NCBI GenBank assembly: GCA_963660435.1
Contig: CAVKYI010000033.1
Coordinates: 1-23,034 of the forward strand
DNA length: 23,034 nt
Source of the DNA: Hallerella sp963660435
GTDB lineage: Bacteria; Fibrobacterota; Fibrobacteria; Fibrobacterales; Fibrobacteraceae
Direction of reading: 5' to 3'
Shown here: positions 1 to 8,351 of the stretch, piece after piece
Position numbering within the stretch: position 1 is the first letter of the stretch
Layout: every line of letters starts with the position of its first letter
Program-made: the position numbers and the translations under genes
Notes under the pieces: generated by a model
What the model was told of the DNA's origin: nothing
The model's database searches: none
Seen by the model: only the letters and a program-made list of their open reading frames with translations

Positions 1-18
1 GATGCAAGGAAGGGGGAT

Positions 19-80
19 TGTCAGAACTTGGAACTGAGAACTTAGATGAGAGTGAAGGGTGAAGAGTGGAGTGAGAAAAG
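19..80 (+). repeat. Dispersed repeat, block beta (copy A)
   Basis: This stretch starts with GTCAGAACTT and continues into purine-rich GAGAGTGAAG-like sequence. Related copies lie at 9604-9660 and 22869-22920 in the same orientation, each beginning GTCAGARCTTAGA or close to it. The remainder up to 150 includes AAGCTCTGAAC (130-140), which also follows the repeat at 9823-9833. No protein is encoded here. Bases 1-18 show nothing recognisable. Confidence 0.7.
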
Positions 81-135
81 TTGAGAAAGAAGATCTCTTC
101 GCTTTTCTAAGCTCCAAGATATCCTAACTAAGCTC

Positions 136-163
136 TGAACAAGCGCAACCCATTTTCTATTTT
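136..163 (+). promoter_or_regulatory. Putative metG promoter giving a leaderless mRNA
   Basis: A -10-like TATTTT sits at 158-163, exactly six bases before the metG ATG at 170. A weak -35 candidate, TGAACA, is at 136-141. There is no Shine-Dalgarno sequence between the hexamer and the start codon. If transcription begins about seven bases after the -10, the mRNA would start at the A of ATG. The same layout occurs before the exported-protein gene (hexamer at 9207-9212). This is inference from spacing only. Confidence 0.45.
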
Positions 164-169
164 TGCGAT

Positions 170-2260
170 ATGAAGAATTTTTACGTTACCACTCCGATCT
201 ATTACGTCAATGACGCCCCGCATATCGGGCATTCCTACACGACCGTTCTCGCCGACATCCTCACGCGGTTTCACAAGCTGCTCGGCTACCAGACATTCTT
301 CCTCACCGGCACCGACGAACACGGTCAAAAGGTCCAGCGCGCCGCCGAAAAGCGCGGCGTCTCCCCGCAGGAGCACGTCGATGAATACAATCTGCGCTTC
401 AAGAATCTCTGGAAAAAGATGGACATCGGCTACGATTACTTTATCCGCACGACCGATGCCGACCACAAGAAATTCGTGAGCGACTGCCTGCAAATGCTCT
501 GGGACAAGGGAGAAATCTATTCCAAGGAATACGAAGGCTGGTATTCCGTCGGCGAGGAACGTTTCTTTACGCAGGACGAACTCGACGAAAACGGCTGCGA
601 TCCCATCAGTCACCGCCCGGTCGACTGGATCAAGGAAAAGAACTACTTCTTCAAGATGGGAAAATACCAGGAACGCCTTATCGAATACCTGGAAAGCCAC
701 AGGGACTGGATTGTCCCGGATTACCGCTGGAACGAAATCCGCGGATTCCTGAAGCAGCCGCTGAACGACCTGTGCATCAGCCGCCCCAAGGCGCGCCTCA
801 GCTGGGGAATTCCCCTGCCCTTTGACGAAGACTACGTGACATACGTCTGGTTCGACGCCCTGCTGAACTACGTGAGCGCGGTGATGAAAATCGACGAAAA
901 GGGAAATCTCGTTCCGAAGAGGAACTTTCCGGACGGCGAAACGATCTGGCCCGCGACATACCATCTGGTCGGAAAGGATATCATCACGACACACAGCGTC
1001 TATTGGCCGACAATGCTCTTTGCCCTGGGATTTCCGCTCCCGAAGCACATTCTCGCCCACGGCTGGTGGCTCGTCGGAAACGACAAGATGAGCAAGACGA
1101 CCGGGAACGTCGTAAACCCGATGGAATACATGGAAAAATACGGTGTCGATGCGTTCCGCTACTACCTCGCCCGGGACATGGTCGTCGGACAGGACGCGAG
1201 CTTTACCCACGAAGGTTTCGTGCGCCGAATCAACAGCGACCTCGCGAACGATCTCGGAAACGTCGTAAACCGCGTACACCGCCTGGTCCTTTCGAACTTC
1301 GAAGGAACGCTCCCGAAGCCCGGAACGTTCGCCGCCGAAGAGAACAGCGTCCTCGAAATCGCGAATCGTCTTTCGAAAACGGTTCCCGAACTTCTCGAAA
1401 GCGTCAAGCTTTCGCAGGCCGTCGAGGAAACCCTCTCGCTAGTCCGCGCGGTAAACCGCTACCTGGAGCAGAAGGCACCCTGGAAACTCGCCAAGGACGC
1501 TTCGAAGAAAGAGGAACTCGCCACGGTTCTCTTCGTTTCCGCGGAAGCGGTCCGCATCGCTCTCAGCTTTCTCTCGCCGGTCATTCCGGAAAAGAGCAAG
1601 GAAGGTCTCGCGATGCTCGGAACGTCTCTCGAAGGAGTCCGCGATCTCGCCTGGGGAAAGTTCCAGGGCGGCGAAAAGTTCGGCGAAGGTGCGGCGCTGT
1701 TCCCTCGGATAGTCGAGGAAGTCAAAAAGTCAGAAGCCCCAGCAAAGCCCAAACAGAACAAGCCTCTCGAAGCGAAGGATGTTCCCGCCGAAATGGACAT
1801 CCGCGCGGCAAGGATTCTCGAAGTAAGCGACCATCCCGACGCTACCTCTCTCTACGTTCTGAAAGTCGATGCCGGCGAACCGGAAGTGCGAACGATCTGC
1901 TCCGGTCTCAAGGCCAGCTATACGCCAAGCGAGCTGCAGGGCCGCATGATTCTTCTCTTTGCGAACCTGAAACCGGCTCCGCTCCGCGGCATCATGAGCA
2001 ACGGCATGCTTTTCGCCGGAGACACGGATATCGAGCACAAGTGCGTTCTCGTCACGCCTCCCGAAGGGGCTAGGCCCGGCGATCGCGCCGCGTTCCACGG
2101 AATCGCGCCTTCGACGGATAATCGCGTTCTCAAGCTAAAGGATTTCGAAAAGATTTCGCTCGAAGTCCGCGGAAAGACCGTTTTCCGCGGAGAAAACGCG
2201 CTCGAAATCGACGGGAAACCAGTAACATGCGACGTTAGGGACGGAGCAAGGATCCACTAG
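170..2260 (+). CDS. metG: Methionyl-tRNA synthetase
   Basis: Cytoplasmic class I aminoacyl-tRNA synthetase that charges tRNA-Met. The 696-residue product has the HIGH motif at residues 18-21 and a KMSKT signature at 306-310 (KMSKS in most relatives). The anticodon-binding helical domain covers roughly 375-520. A C-terminal OB-fold tRNA-binding domain begins near residue 535, and a tail from about 640 to 696 resembles the EMAP-II extension, making the protein longer than the roughly 660 residues usual for two-domain forms. In the connective-peptide knuckle, where bacterial enzymes often read CPDCGRP, this protein has C143 followed by DPISHRP, so the zinc-binding cysteines are mostly missing. 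No Shine-Dalgarno precedes the ATG. A 9-bp gap separates it from the methyltransferase gene downstream, which suggests co-transcription. Confidence 0.97.
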   Translation: MKNFYVTTPIYYVNDAPHIGHSYTTVLADILTRFHKLLGYQTFFLTGTDEHGQKVQRAAEKRGVSPQEHVDEYNLRFKNLWKKMDIGYDYFIRTTDADHKKFVSDCLQMLWDKGEIYSKEYEGWYSVGEERFFTQDELDENGCDPISHRPVDWIKEKNYFFKMGKYQERLIEYLESHRDWIVPDYRWNEIRGFLKQPLNDLCISRPKARLSWGIPLPFDEDYVTYVWFDALLNYVSAVMKIDEKGNLVPKRNFPDGETIWPATYHLVGKDIITTHSVYWPTMLFALGFPLPKHILAHGWWLVGNDKMSKTTGNVVNPMEYMEKYGVDAFRYYLARDMVVGQDASFTHEGFVRRINSDLANDLGNVVNRVHRLVLSNFEGTLPKPGTFAAEENSVLEIANRLSKTVPELLESVKLSQAVEETLSLVRAVNRYLEQKAPWKLAKDASKKEELATVLFVSAEAVRIALSFLSPVIPEKSKEGLAMLGTSLEGVRDLAWGKFQGGEKFGEGAALFPRIVEEVKKSEAPAKPKQNKPLEAKDVPAEMDIRAARILEVSDHPDATSLYVLKVDAGEPEVRTICSGLKASYTPSELQGRMILLFANLKPAPLRGIMSNGMLFAGDTDIEHKCVLVTPPEGARPGDRAAFHGIAPSTDNRVLKLKDFEKISLEVRGKTVFRGENALEIDGKPVTCDVRDGARIH

Positions 2261-2269
2261 GATTCACCC

Positions 2270-3037
2270 ATGTATTCCGAACGCAAGTTTCTCGCGCTCG
2301 CTCCGGAAAGAAGGGCAAAGCGCCTTGCCGAGCTTCTGCGGATTCTCGTCTTGCAGCTCGGAAACGACACGGCGCAAATCCGCAGCGAATACGAACATTA
2401 CGCGGAATGGTCGCGCTTTCCCGAAAGCAAGCGCCTCGCCGGAAAGAACCAGGCGGAGCTTATCGAACTCTACCGGGACTTTCGCACCGAGGCGGGCCTC
2501 GGATTCGAGCGGGACGTCTATCTGGAAACCGAACCGGGCGACAGAAGCGAAGCCGCCGAAAAAGCGATTCCCTACGCCGTCCTCGCCCACAACTTGCGGA
2601 GCGCGTTCAACGTGGGGTCCCTCTTCCGCGCAACGGACTGTTTTGGCCTGGAAGCGGTACATCTTTCGGGCTATACGCCGGGCACCGACCACGCCATGCT
2701 GAAAAGCGCAGCCCGCGGAACCGAAAAATGGATTCCGGGCAAGCGCTGGGAAAGTCCTTTCGACTGCATCGAAGCGCATCGGCAGAAAGGCTACGCGATT
2801 ATCGCGCTAGAAACGGGCGAAGGCTCAACCCCGATAAGCGAGGTTCATTGGCCGGAAAAGGCCCTAGTCGTCCTCGGCAACGAGGAACTCGGAATCGCTC
2901 CGGAGCTTTTGAAAGCCTGCACGCTCAAGATCGAAATTCCCATGGCCGGTCGAAAGGCGAGCATGAACGTCGCCGGAGCATTCGCCGTCCTCGCCTATGC
3001 AATCCGCACAGGCTATCGAAAAAACTTTTCCGAATAG
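2270..3037 (+). CDS. TrmH/SpoU family RNA 2'-O-methyltransferase
   Basis: A SPOUT-class enzyme expected to methylate a ribose 2'-OH in tRNA or rRNA using S-adenosylmethionine. All three SpoU motifs are visible in the C-terminal half: motif 1 (NLRSAFNVGSLFRATD), motif 2 (VVLGNEELGIAPELL) and motif 3 (IPMAGRKASMNVAGAFAVL), which build the trefoil-knot cofactor site. The first 90 or so residues are charged and helical and are not a recognisable L30e-like substrate domain. The product has 255 residues. The start follows metG by nine bases and has a weak AGGA ribosome site. The exact substrate (tRNA G18, the 23S rRNA or another site) cannot be told from this sequence, so no symbol is given. Confidence 0.9.
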   Translation: MYSERKFLALAPERRAKRLAELLRILVLQLGNDTAQIRSEYEHYAEWSRFPESKRLAGKNQAELIELYRDFRTEAGLGFERDVYLETEPGDRSEAAEKAIPYAVLAHNLRSAFNVGSLFRATDCFGLEAVHLSGYTPGTDHAMLKSAARGTEKWIPGKRWESPFDCIEAHRQKGYAIIALETGEGSTPISEVHWPEKALVVLGNEELGIAPELLKACTLKIEIPMAGRKASMNVAGAFAVLAYAIRTGYRKNFSE

Positions 3038-3060
3038 TTTCCACGACCGGACAACCTTGC

Positions 3061-3091
3061 AAGAAAAAGACTCCGAAATCGTTCCGGAGTC
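3061..3091 (-). terminator. Terminator of the hisD transcript
   Basis: GACTCCG (3069-3075) and CGGAGTC (3085-3091) form a 7-bp stem with a 9-nt loop. Read on the minus strand the hairpin is followed by TTTTTCTT, a typical intrinsic-terminator tail. It lies 25 bases past the hisD stop codon. On the plus strand there is no T tract, so it probably does not stop the convergent metG transcript. Confidence 0.75.
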
Positions 3092-3115
3092 AAGAAGTTC
3101 GACGAATGTAAAGGA

Positions 3116-4402
3116 CTACTCATCGTCTAGGCGCGCAAGGACAGCCTGGGCGTGGTGACAGAATCCTTCCGTTTCCGCGATTTCCGCAATCAGCCTTGCC
3201 TGCTTGCTGATAGCCTTTTCCGTGTAATTGATGATGCTTGTCCGTTTCGCGAAGTCATAGACACCGAGCGGACTCGAAAAACGCGCCGTCCCGTTCGTCG
3301 GCAAGACGTGATCCGGTCCGGCAAAATAGTCGCCGACAGGTTCGCTCGACCAGGGTCCGATGAAAATCGCGCCGGCGTTGACAATCCGAAGCGAAAGCTC
3401 TTCCGCATCGGAGGTCTGCACTTCCAGATGTTCCGGAGCGATTCGGTTCGCGACCGCGACTCCGACATCCCAGTTTTCGACAACGAGAATCCGTCCGAAG
3501 TTTTCCAGAACCTTTTCGAGCAGTTCGCGCTTCGGGGAATCCTTGACCAGTTCATCCACCGTCTTCGAAATCCGTTTTGCCATGTCCATGCTGTCGGTAA
3601 TGCAGATGGAAGCCTCGTAGCCGGAGCCGTGTTCCGCCTGGCTCAAGAGATCGACCGCGACATACCTGGGACTGGAGGTAGAATCCGCAAGCACGAGGAT
3701 TTCCGAAGGTCCGGCGATCATGTCGATATCGACCTTTCCGAAGACTTCCCGCTTGGCTATTGCCGCATAGACATTTCCCGGTCCCACGATCTTATCGACA
3801 GGTTCGATTTCCTTCGATCCATAGGCTAGGAGGGCAATCGCCTGCGCCCCGCCGATGTGATAGACTTCCTTGATGTCCAGCTCCAGAAGGACAAAGGCGA
3901 CCGACGGATCGATTCCGTCCTTTGCCGGCGTCGTCACCACTATCTGCTCGACTCCCGCCACGATGGCGGGCACCGCGTTCATGATGACCGTACTCGGATA
4001 GACCGCAGCTCCGCCCGGAACGTAAAGCCCGACGCGGCGCATCGGACGCACGCGCTGGCCCATGATTTCGCCATCCTTTCCCTTGAACGCGAAACTGCCT
4101 ATCGAATGCAGCTCGTGGCGGTGAAAGCGAATCGCATTCCGAATCGCGCCGCGCAACGCTTTCGTCAATGTCGGACTCACCATCTTGGCCTGCTTTTTCA
4201 GCGTCTTTTCGTCGATCCGCAGATTGCTTCCCTTTAGTCCGTCGAATTTTTGCGCATACTCCACCGCCTTGGAAAGCCCGCCCTTGCGAACGTTTTCCAT
4301 GATGTTCCGAACCTTGGCGTAGATTTCTTCCGTCGGAGCGACACCGCGCGCACAGATGCGATCGACTTCCTTTGAACTCTGATTGACCTTGAGAATCTTC
4401 AT
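3116..4402 (-). CDS. hisD: Histidinol dehydrogenase
   Basis: Catalyses the last two steps of histidine synthesis, oxidising L-histidinol to histidine through histidinal with two NAD+. The 428-residue length is normal. The zinc ligands of the family are present: Q255 and H258 (SQAEHG), D364 (GPDHVLPT) and H417 (near EGFCHHAQAV). The catalytic pair is E324-H325 in APEHLE. The Rossmann-type regions with YVPGG and VGPGN signatures are intact. It starts four bases after the cimA stop codon and so is almost certainly translated from the same mRNA. No other his genes are in the window, so histidine synthesis genes are scattered or elsewhere. A strong minus-strand terminator follows. Confidence 0.97.
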   Translation of the reverse strand: MKILKVNQSSKEVDRICARGVAPTEEIYAKVRNIMENVRKGGLSKAVEYAQKFDGLKGSNLRIDEKTLKKQAKMVSPTLTKALRGAIRNAIRFHRHELHSIGSFAFKGKDGEIMGQRVRPMRRVGLYVPGGAAVYPSTVIMNAVPAIVAGVEQIVVTTPAKDGIDPSVAFVLLELDIKEVYHIGGAQAIALLAYGSKEIEPVDKIVGPGNVYAAIAKREVFGKVDIDMIAGPSEILVLADSTSSPRYVAVDLLSQAEHGSGYEASICITDSMDMAKRISKTVDELVKDSPKRELLEKVLENFGRILVVENWDVGVAVANRIAPEHLEVQTSDAEELSLRIVNAGAIFIGPWSSEPVGDYFAGPDHVLPTNGTARFSSPLGVYDFAKRTSIINYTEKAISKQARLIAEIAETEGFCHHAQAVLARLDDE

Positions 4403-4406
4403 GCGA

Positions 4407-5993
4407 CTAGTTTTCTCCTTGCTTCAAGGATTCCTTGTAAATTTTGTACGAAAGTCCATCGACAAGCGCAAACCAGGACGCTTCGATGATATTTGTGGAA
4501 ACGCCGGCGACATGCCAGGAATCCCGCTCATCGCCAAACGTGGTCCAGACGCGGACATGGGCGTCCGACCCGACATTTGAACCGAGTACGCGGACCTTGA
4601 AATCGTCCAGCCGGACATTCTTCATGTAGGGGTAGTAAGGTACAAGCGCCTTGCGAAGTGCCGCGTCGAGAGCGTTGACCGGTCCATCGCCTTCGGCTAC
4701 CTGGTGGCTGATTTCGTCTCCGACATGCAGCTTGACGGACGCCTGCGAGACGCTCGCCCCCTGTTCCGTACGGTCCTCGATGACGCGATAGTTTTCTACC
4801 CGGAACGGCAGCGTAAAGACTCCCAGCGAACGATAGACGAGCATTTCGAAACTCGCTTCGGCGCTGTCGAAGTGCCAACCCGCGTTTTCGCATTTCTTGA
4901 TCCGCCGCAAAAGCTCCTGCACCTTCGGATCCTTCTTATCGACATCGACATGGAGAAGTTCCCTGATCTTTTCCACGACAAGGGAACCGCCCGCCTGGTC
5001 GCTTGCCACGAAGACCCGATTGTTCCCCACTGCGTGGGGATCGATGTGCTCGAAGCTTCGGGAAACCTTCATCACGCCGTCGATATGCGCACCGCCCTTG
5101 TGGGCAAAGGCAGCATCCCCGACATAGGGAGCCTTGATGTCGCTCGGGATGTTTACAATCTGATCCAGGGAAAGGCTTACCTTGCGCAAGTCCCTTATGT
5201 TGTCCGCGCAGGAGATCTTCCTTTTCATCTTGAACACGAGATCCGCGACAATCGTCGTCAGGTCCGCGTTGCCGCATCTTTCCCCGTAACCGTTCAGGAC
5301 TCCCTGGACCATCGAGAAACCCGCGCTGACAGCGACGAGCGAATTCGCCACGGCGACACCGCTGTCATTGTGCGCATGGATGCCGAGCGGAACCTGGACT
5401 TTCGAGAAAACTTTCCGAAGGATGTCTTCGAGTTCCCACGGCATCGTCCCGCCGTTCGTGTCGCAGAGGACGATAAAGTCCGCACCGCCCAGGGCGGCCG
5501 ACTTGAGCGTCTCGACGGCATAGTCCGGATTCGCCTTGTAGCCGTCAAAGAAATGTTCCGCGTCGTAGATTACCTCTTCGGAAGAATTCTTGAGAAAGCG
5601 GACGGAAGATTCTATCATGTCCAGGTTTTCCTCGAGAGTCGTCCGGATAACTTCCGTCACGTGCAAGTCCCAGCTTTTCCCGAAGATGGTCTTGACGGGA
5701 GCCTCGCTTTCGACTAGCGCCTTTAACAGAGGATCGTTTTCCGCGAGAATCTTCGGGCGGCGCGTACTGCCAAAGGCGCAGACCTTCGCGTGGGAAAGCC
5801 GCATTTCGGCGATTCGGCGAAAAAATTCCACGTCCGTCGGGTTCGAAGGGTTCGGCCAGCCGCCTTCGATGTAGTCAAAGCCAAAGGAATCGAGAAGTTT
5901 CGCGATTTGCAGCTTGTCCGCCAGGGAAAGCGATATCTTGCGATCCTGGTTTCCATCGCGCAAAGTCGTATCGTAAAGAAAGACATCGGGCAT
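4407..5993 (-). CDS. cimA: (R)-citramalate synthase
   Basis: Condenses acetyl-CoA with pyruvate to citramalate, the entry to threonine-independent isoleucine synthesis. The 528-residue product has the HMGL-like TIM barrel with YDTTLRDGNQ at residues 7-16 and the metal-binding HAHND at 206-210, then a C-terminal LeuA-dimer allosteric domain from about residue 395. The YIEGGWP and NPTDVEFF segments match the long citramalate-synthase family (TIGR00977-type) better than LeuA or homocitrate synthase. The ATG at 5993 was chosen because the protein aligns from MPDVFLYDTTLRDG; a TTG nine bases earlier is also open. No Shine-Dalgarno is seen. It lies 32 bases after the DJ-1 gene and four bases before hisD. 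Confidence 0.92.
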   Translation of the reverse strand: MPDVFLYDTTLRDGNQDRKISLSLADKLQIAKLLDSFGFDYIEGGWPNPSNPTDVEFFRRIAEMRLSHAKVCAFGSTRRPKILAENDPLLKALVESEAPVKTIFGKSWDLHVTEVIRTTLEENLDMIESSVRFLKNSSEEVIYDAEHFFDGYKANPDYAVETLKSAALGGADFIVLCDTNGGTMPWELEDILRKVFSKVQVPLGIHAHNDSGVAVANSLVAVSAGFSMVQGVLNGYGERCGNADLTTIVADLVFKMKRKISCADNIRDLRKVSLSLDQIVNIPSDIKAPYVGDAAFAHKGGAHIDGVMKVSRSFEHIDPHAVGNNRVFVASDQAGGSLVVEKIRELLHVDVDKKDPKVQELLRRIKKCENAGWHFDSAEASFEMLVYRSLGVFTLPFRVENYRVIEDRTEQGASVSQASVKLHVGDEISHQVAEGDGPVNALDAALRKALVPYYPYMKNVRLDDFKVRVLGSNVGSDAHVRVWTTFGDERDSWHVAGVSTNIIEASWFALVDGLSYKIYKESLKQGEN

Positions 5994-6025
5994 AGTACAC
6001 AAAATTTAATAAAGTTGCCGTTGCC

Positions 6026-6589
6026 TCATGGAAGGCGGGCGAGCATTCCCTTCCGAACGAGCTCCGCTTTTTCCCTTCCTTCGAGAGCTTCCAGGACGGC
6101 AAATCCGAACTCTTCCGCCGTTCCCGGCCCGCGACTTGTCAAAAGCTTTCCATCGACGACCACGCGATCCTCCCGGTAGTTTCCACAGAAAGGAAGCAGG
6201 TCCGCTTCCGTCGAAGGATAGCTCGTGACGCTTTTATCGCCGAGGATCCCCGCCCGCGCAAGGACAAGCGGACCGGCGCAAATCGAAAGCACCCACTTGC
6301 CCGCGCCGTAAAAATTCCTGACCAGTTCGAGAACACGCTCGGAAGCCGCGAGATTTTCCACGCCACGGCTCCCGCCCGGAAGAAACACGCCGTCAAATTC
6401 GGAAAGCTCCGCCTGGGAAAGGAGTATGTCCGCATCAAGCGTCAAGCCGTGCGCACCTTCCACGGACACGTCGTCGTGAATGCCCGCGAACGTGACCTGC
6501 ACGCCTCCGCGAGAAAGAATGTCAAACGGAACGACGCATTCCGTCTCTTCAAAGCCGTTCGCAAGCACGAACAGGATGCGATTTTTCAT
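6026..6589 (-). CDS. DJ-1/PfpI (ThiJ) family protein
   Basis: A 187-residue cytoplasmic protein of the glutamine-amidotransferase-like superfamily. The conserved acidic residue E14 (NGFEETE) and the nucleophile C104 in the elbow SICAGP are present, and LTSRGPGTAEEF near the C terminus matches the YajL/DJ-1 subfamily. The position of the human DJ-1 histidine is occupied by tyrosine (VTSYPS), as is common in bacterial members. Proposed activities for this family include protein or metabolite deglycation and chaperone-like roles; none can be assigned here. The ATG at 6589 is preferred over upstream options because AAGGAG lies five bases before it. It appears to lead an operon with cimA and hisD. 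Confidence 0.88.
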   Translation of the reverse strand: MKNRILFVLANGFEETECVVPFDILSRGGVQVTFAGIHDDVSVEGAHGLTLDADILLSQAELSEFDGVFLPGGSRGVENLAASERVLELVRNFYGAGKWVLSICAGPLVLARAGILGDKSVTSYPSTEADLLPFCGNYREDRVVVDGKLLTSRGPGTAEEFGFAVLEALEGREKAELVRKGMLARLP

Positions 6590-6648
6590 GAAAACTCCTT
6601 CGTTGATGCAGGCCAAAAAATCCGCAAAAGTCCAGCGTGGCCTTTACG

Positions 6649-6678
6649 AATATACCAAATTCTTGCTAACTTTTTCAA
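6649..6678 (-). promoter_or_regulatory. Sigma-70-type promoter for the DJ-1 gene
   Basis: On the minus strand TTGAAA (6678-6673) and TATATT (6654-6649) are separated by 18 bases. The distal edge of the -35 touches the first base of rnpB P1 (6679), so the two divergent genes share the same stretch of promoter DNA. Confidence 0.6.
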
Positions 6679-7044
6679 GGGGATGTCGGATGACCGCCTG
6701 CGCGAAATCGCGGGAGGAAAGTCCGGGCACCGCAAGGCAGGATGCTGGATAACGTCCAGGCGCAGCAATGCGACGGATAGCGCAGCAGAAAGATACCGCC
6801 CGCCGCAAGGCGGGTAAGGGTGAAATGGCGAGGCAAGAGCTCACCGCGATTCTGGCGACAGAATCGGCACGGCAAGCCCCATCCGGTGCAAGACCAAGCA
6901 GAACTCCGCACTTTTCGAAAGTGCCCGGGCCGCCTGTCCGGCAGGAGTTCGGGTAGGTCGCTCGATGCCGCCAGCAATGGCGCGTACAGATAGATGGTCA
7001 TCGCCGATTTTCGTCGGCACAGAACCCGGCTTACAGGCGTCCCC
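6679..7044 (+). ncRNA. rnpB: RNase P RNA, bacterial type A
   Basis: The catalytic RNA that removes 5' leaders from tRNA precursors. Universally conserved parts are visible: GAGGAAAGTCCGGGC (6715-6729) as the 5' side of P4 and flanking CR-I, AGGGTGAAATGGCGAGG with AAGAGCTCACCGC in the P10-P12 region, and ACAGAACCCGGCTTAC (7019-7034) as CR-V with the 3' side of P4. P1 is formed by GGGGATGT (6679-6686) with GCGTCCCC (7037-7044), including G-U pairs. The length of about 366 nt suits type A. The exact mature ends are inferred from P1. A strong hairpin follows at 7049-7078. The gene is convergent with the DUF763 gene and divergent from the DJ-1 gene. Confidence 0.97.
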
Positions 7045-7048
7045 TATC

Positions 7049-7078
7049 GAGAGCCTCTTCGAAAACGGAGAGGCTCTC
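7049..7078 (+). terminator. Hairpin terminator after rnpB
   Basis: GAGAGCCTCT (7049-7058) pairs perfectly with AGAGGCTCTC (7069-7078) over 10 bp around a 10-nt loop. It follows rnpB P1 by four bases. The downstream sequence is only moderately T-rich (TCCTTA). It ends three bases before the stop codon of the convergent DUF763 gene, so it may also affect that transcript. Confidence 0.7.
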
Positions 7079-7081
7079 TCC

Positions 7082-8341
7082 TTATCCCCGAACGGACCGA
7101 CCGCCCCATGCCGCGGAATTTTCCCTTTCGTGTTCGATCGTCTTCTCGAAATCCGCAAGCGGAGAACAGTTCCGTTCGACTTCTAGCTGAACCTGGTGCA
7201 AGCGTGAAAGAGAACGCATCCTGTCCGAAAGCCCGAGCTTCGACTTCTGGATAGCGTCGGAAAGGACCCGAATCGATTCGTCATAGACCTTGCACGGAAC
7301 GGGAAACGGATGAGCGTCCTTTCCCCCGTGCGCAAAGGAAAAGCGCGCGGGATCCGTAAAGCGCGACGGCGTCCCGTTGATGACCTCGCTTACAAGCGCA
7401 AGAGACTGCAGGGTTCGCGGACCTAGGCCATGCGTGAGAAGCAGGCTTTCGAAATCCGCCGGAGCGGATTCGTATGCGGTCGCGAGAACGCTTCCGAGGC
7501 GCTTCAGATCGACATCTTCCGCAAGGACTTCGTGATGCGCCGGCATTTTGCAATCACGCCCCGAACAGACGACAAGAGGTTCTCCCGTTCGTTCGAACAG
7601 GTCGGTCTGCTCCGGTACGATGATCGACGTCTTCGGCTTCGCAATGGACAAAATTTCGCGCATCATGCGGAAAGGCTCTTCTCGGGAAAGAGCAAGGACC
7701 GATTCGCGGGTCTTTTCTGCCGCCCGATCCGTGAGATTCAGGATGTTTCCCCGATTTTCTCCGACGATTGCCGTGTGCGGCTCTTCCACAAAGGAACGAA
7801 GGCCTAGCGAACTCCAGTGGTAGCGCCTCGCGGCGCGCGCTTCCGGATTCATCCCCTGCTGCACGACAGCCCAGTCCCCGTCGTCCGTCAAGACGAAGTT
7901 GTGCTGGTACAGCTGGAATCCGTCCTGGACAGCGGTATTATCGACCTTCGCGCAAAGCCTGCTTGCCCGCAAAAGAGAATTTCCGTCAAGTCCCGTCCTG
8001 TCCGCAACTTGCAAAAGCTCGTTTGGCGTCTCCCGGGAGAACTTTCCGCGTCCTCCGCACACATAGATGCCAAGTTCCCTCGAAAGCGGAGAAATGCCGC
8101 GCTTCAACGCGAACATGACGCTTGTCGTGATTCCCGAGGAATGCCAATCCATTCCCAGGACCGCGCCAAAGGACTGGAACCACAGCGGATCGCTCAGCCG
8201 GACTAGAAACTCCCTTCTCCCGTAATTTTCGACAATCGCTTCGACGACAAGACGCCCCAGGTCGCGCATCCGGTCGGCAAGCCACCGGGGCACCGTTCCC
8301 GTGTGCAAGGGCAGGTCCGCGACACCGGTTCGCTTGGGCAT
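7082..8341 (-). CDS. DUF763 domain protein
   Basis: The 419-residue product matches the DUF763 family from its first residues (KRTGVADLPLHTGTVPRWL) through the conserved QQGMN and ARRYHW segments near residues 180-195. The family is found in archaea and scattered bacteria, and its biochemical role is not established. A short segment around LLTHGLGPRTLQSLALVSEVI resembles a helix-hairpin-helix, which hints at nucleic-acid contact, but this is inference. No signal peptide or membrane segment is seen, so it should be cytoplasmic. The gene starts 10 bases after the exported-protein gene and is probably co-transcribed with it. Length is typical of the family and there is no sign of damage. Confidence 0.85.
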   Translation of the reverse strand: MPKRTGVADLPLHTGTVPRWLADRMRDLGRLVVEAIVENYGRREFLVRLSDPLWFQSFGAVLGMDWHSSGITTSVMFALKRGISPLSRELGIYVCGGRGKFSRETPNELLQVADRTGLDGNSLLRASRLCAKVDNTAVQDGFQLYQHNFVLTDDGDWAVVQQGMNPEARAARRYHWSSLGLRSFVEEPHTAIVGENRGNILNLTDRAAEKTRESVLALSREEPFRMMREILSIAKPKTSIIVPEQTDLFERTGEPLVVCSGRDCKMPAHHEVLAEDVDLKRLGSVLATAYESAPADFESLLLTHGLGPRTLQSLALVSEVINGTPSRFTDPARFSFAHGGKDAHPFPVPCKVYDESIRVLSDAIQKSKLGLSDRMRSLSRLHQVQLEVERNCSPLADFEKTIEHERENSAAWGGRSVRG

Positions 8342-8351
8342 ATCGAAAATC

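Noticed and set aside
128..1279. 383-residue antisense frame over metG
   Set aside because: It is a mirror of MetRS codons with valine/phenylalanine/aspartate-rich, low-sense composition and no start signals.
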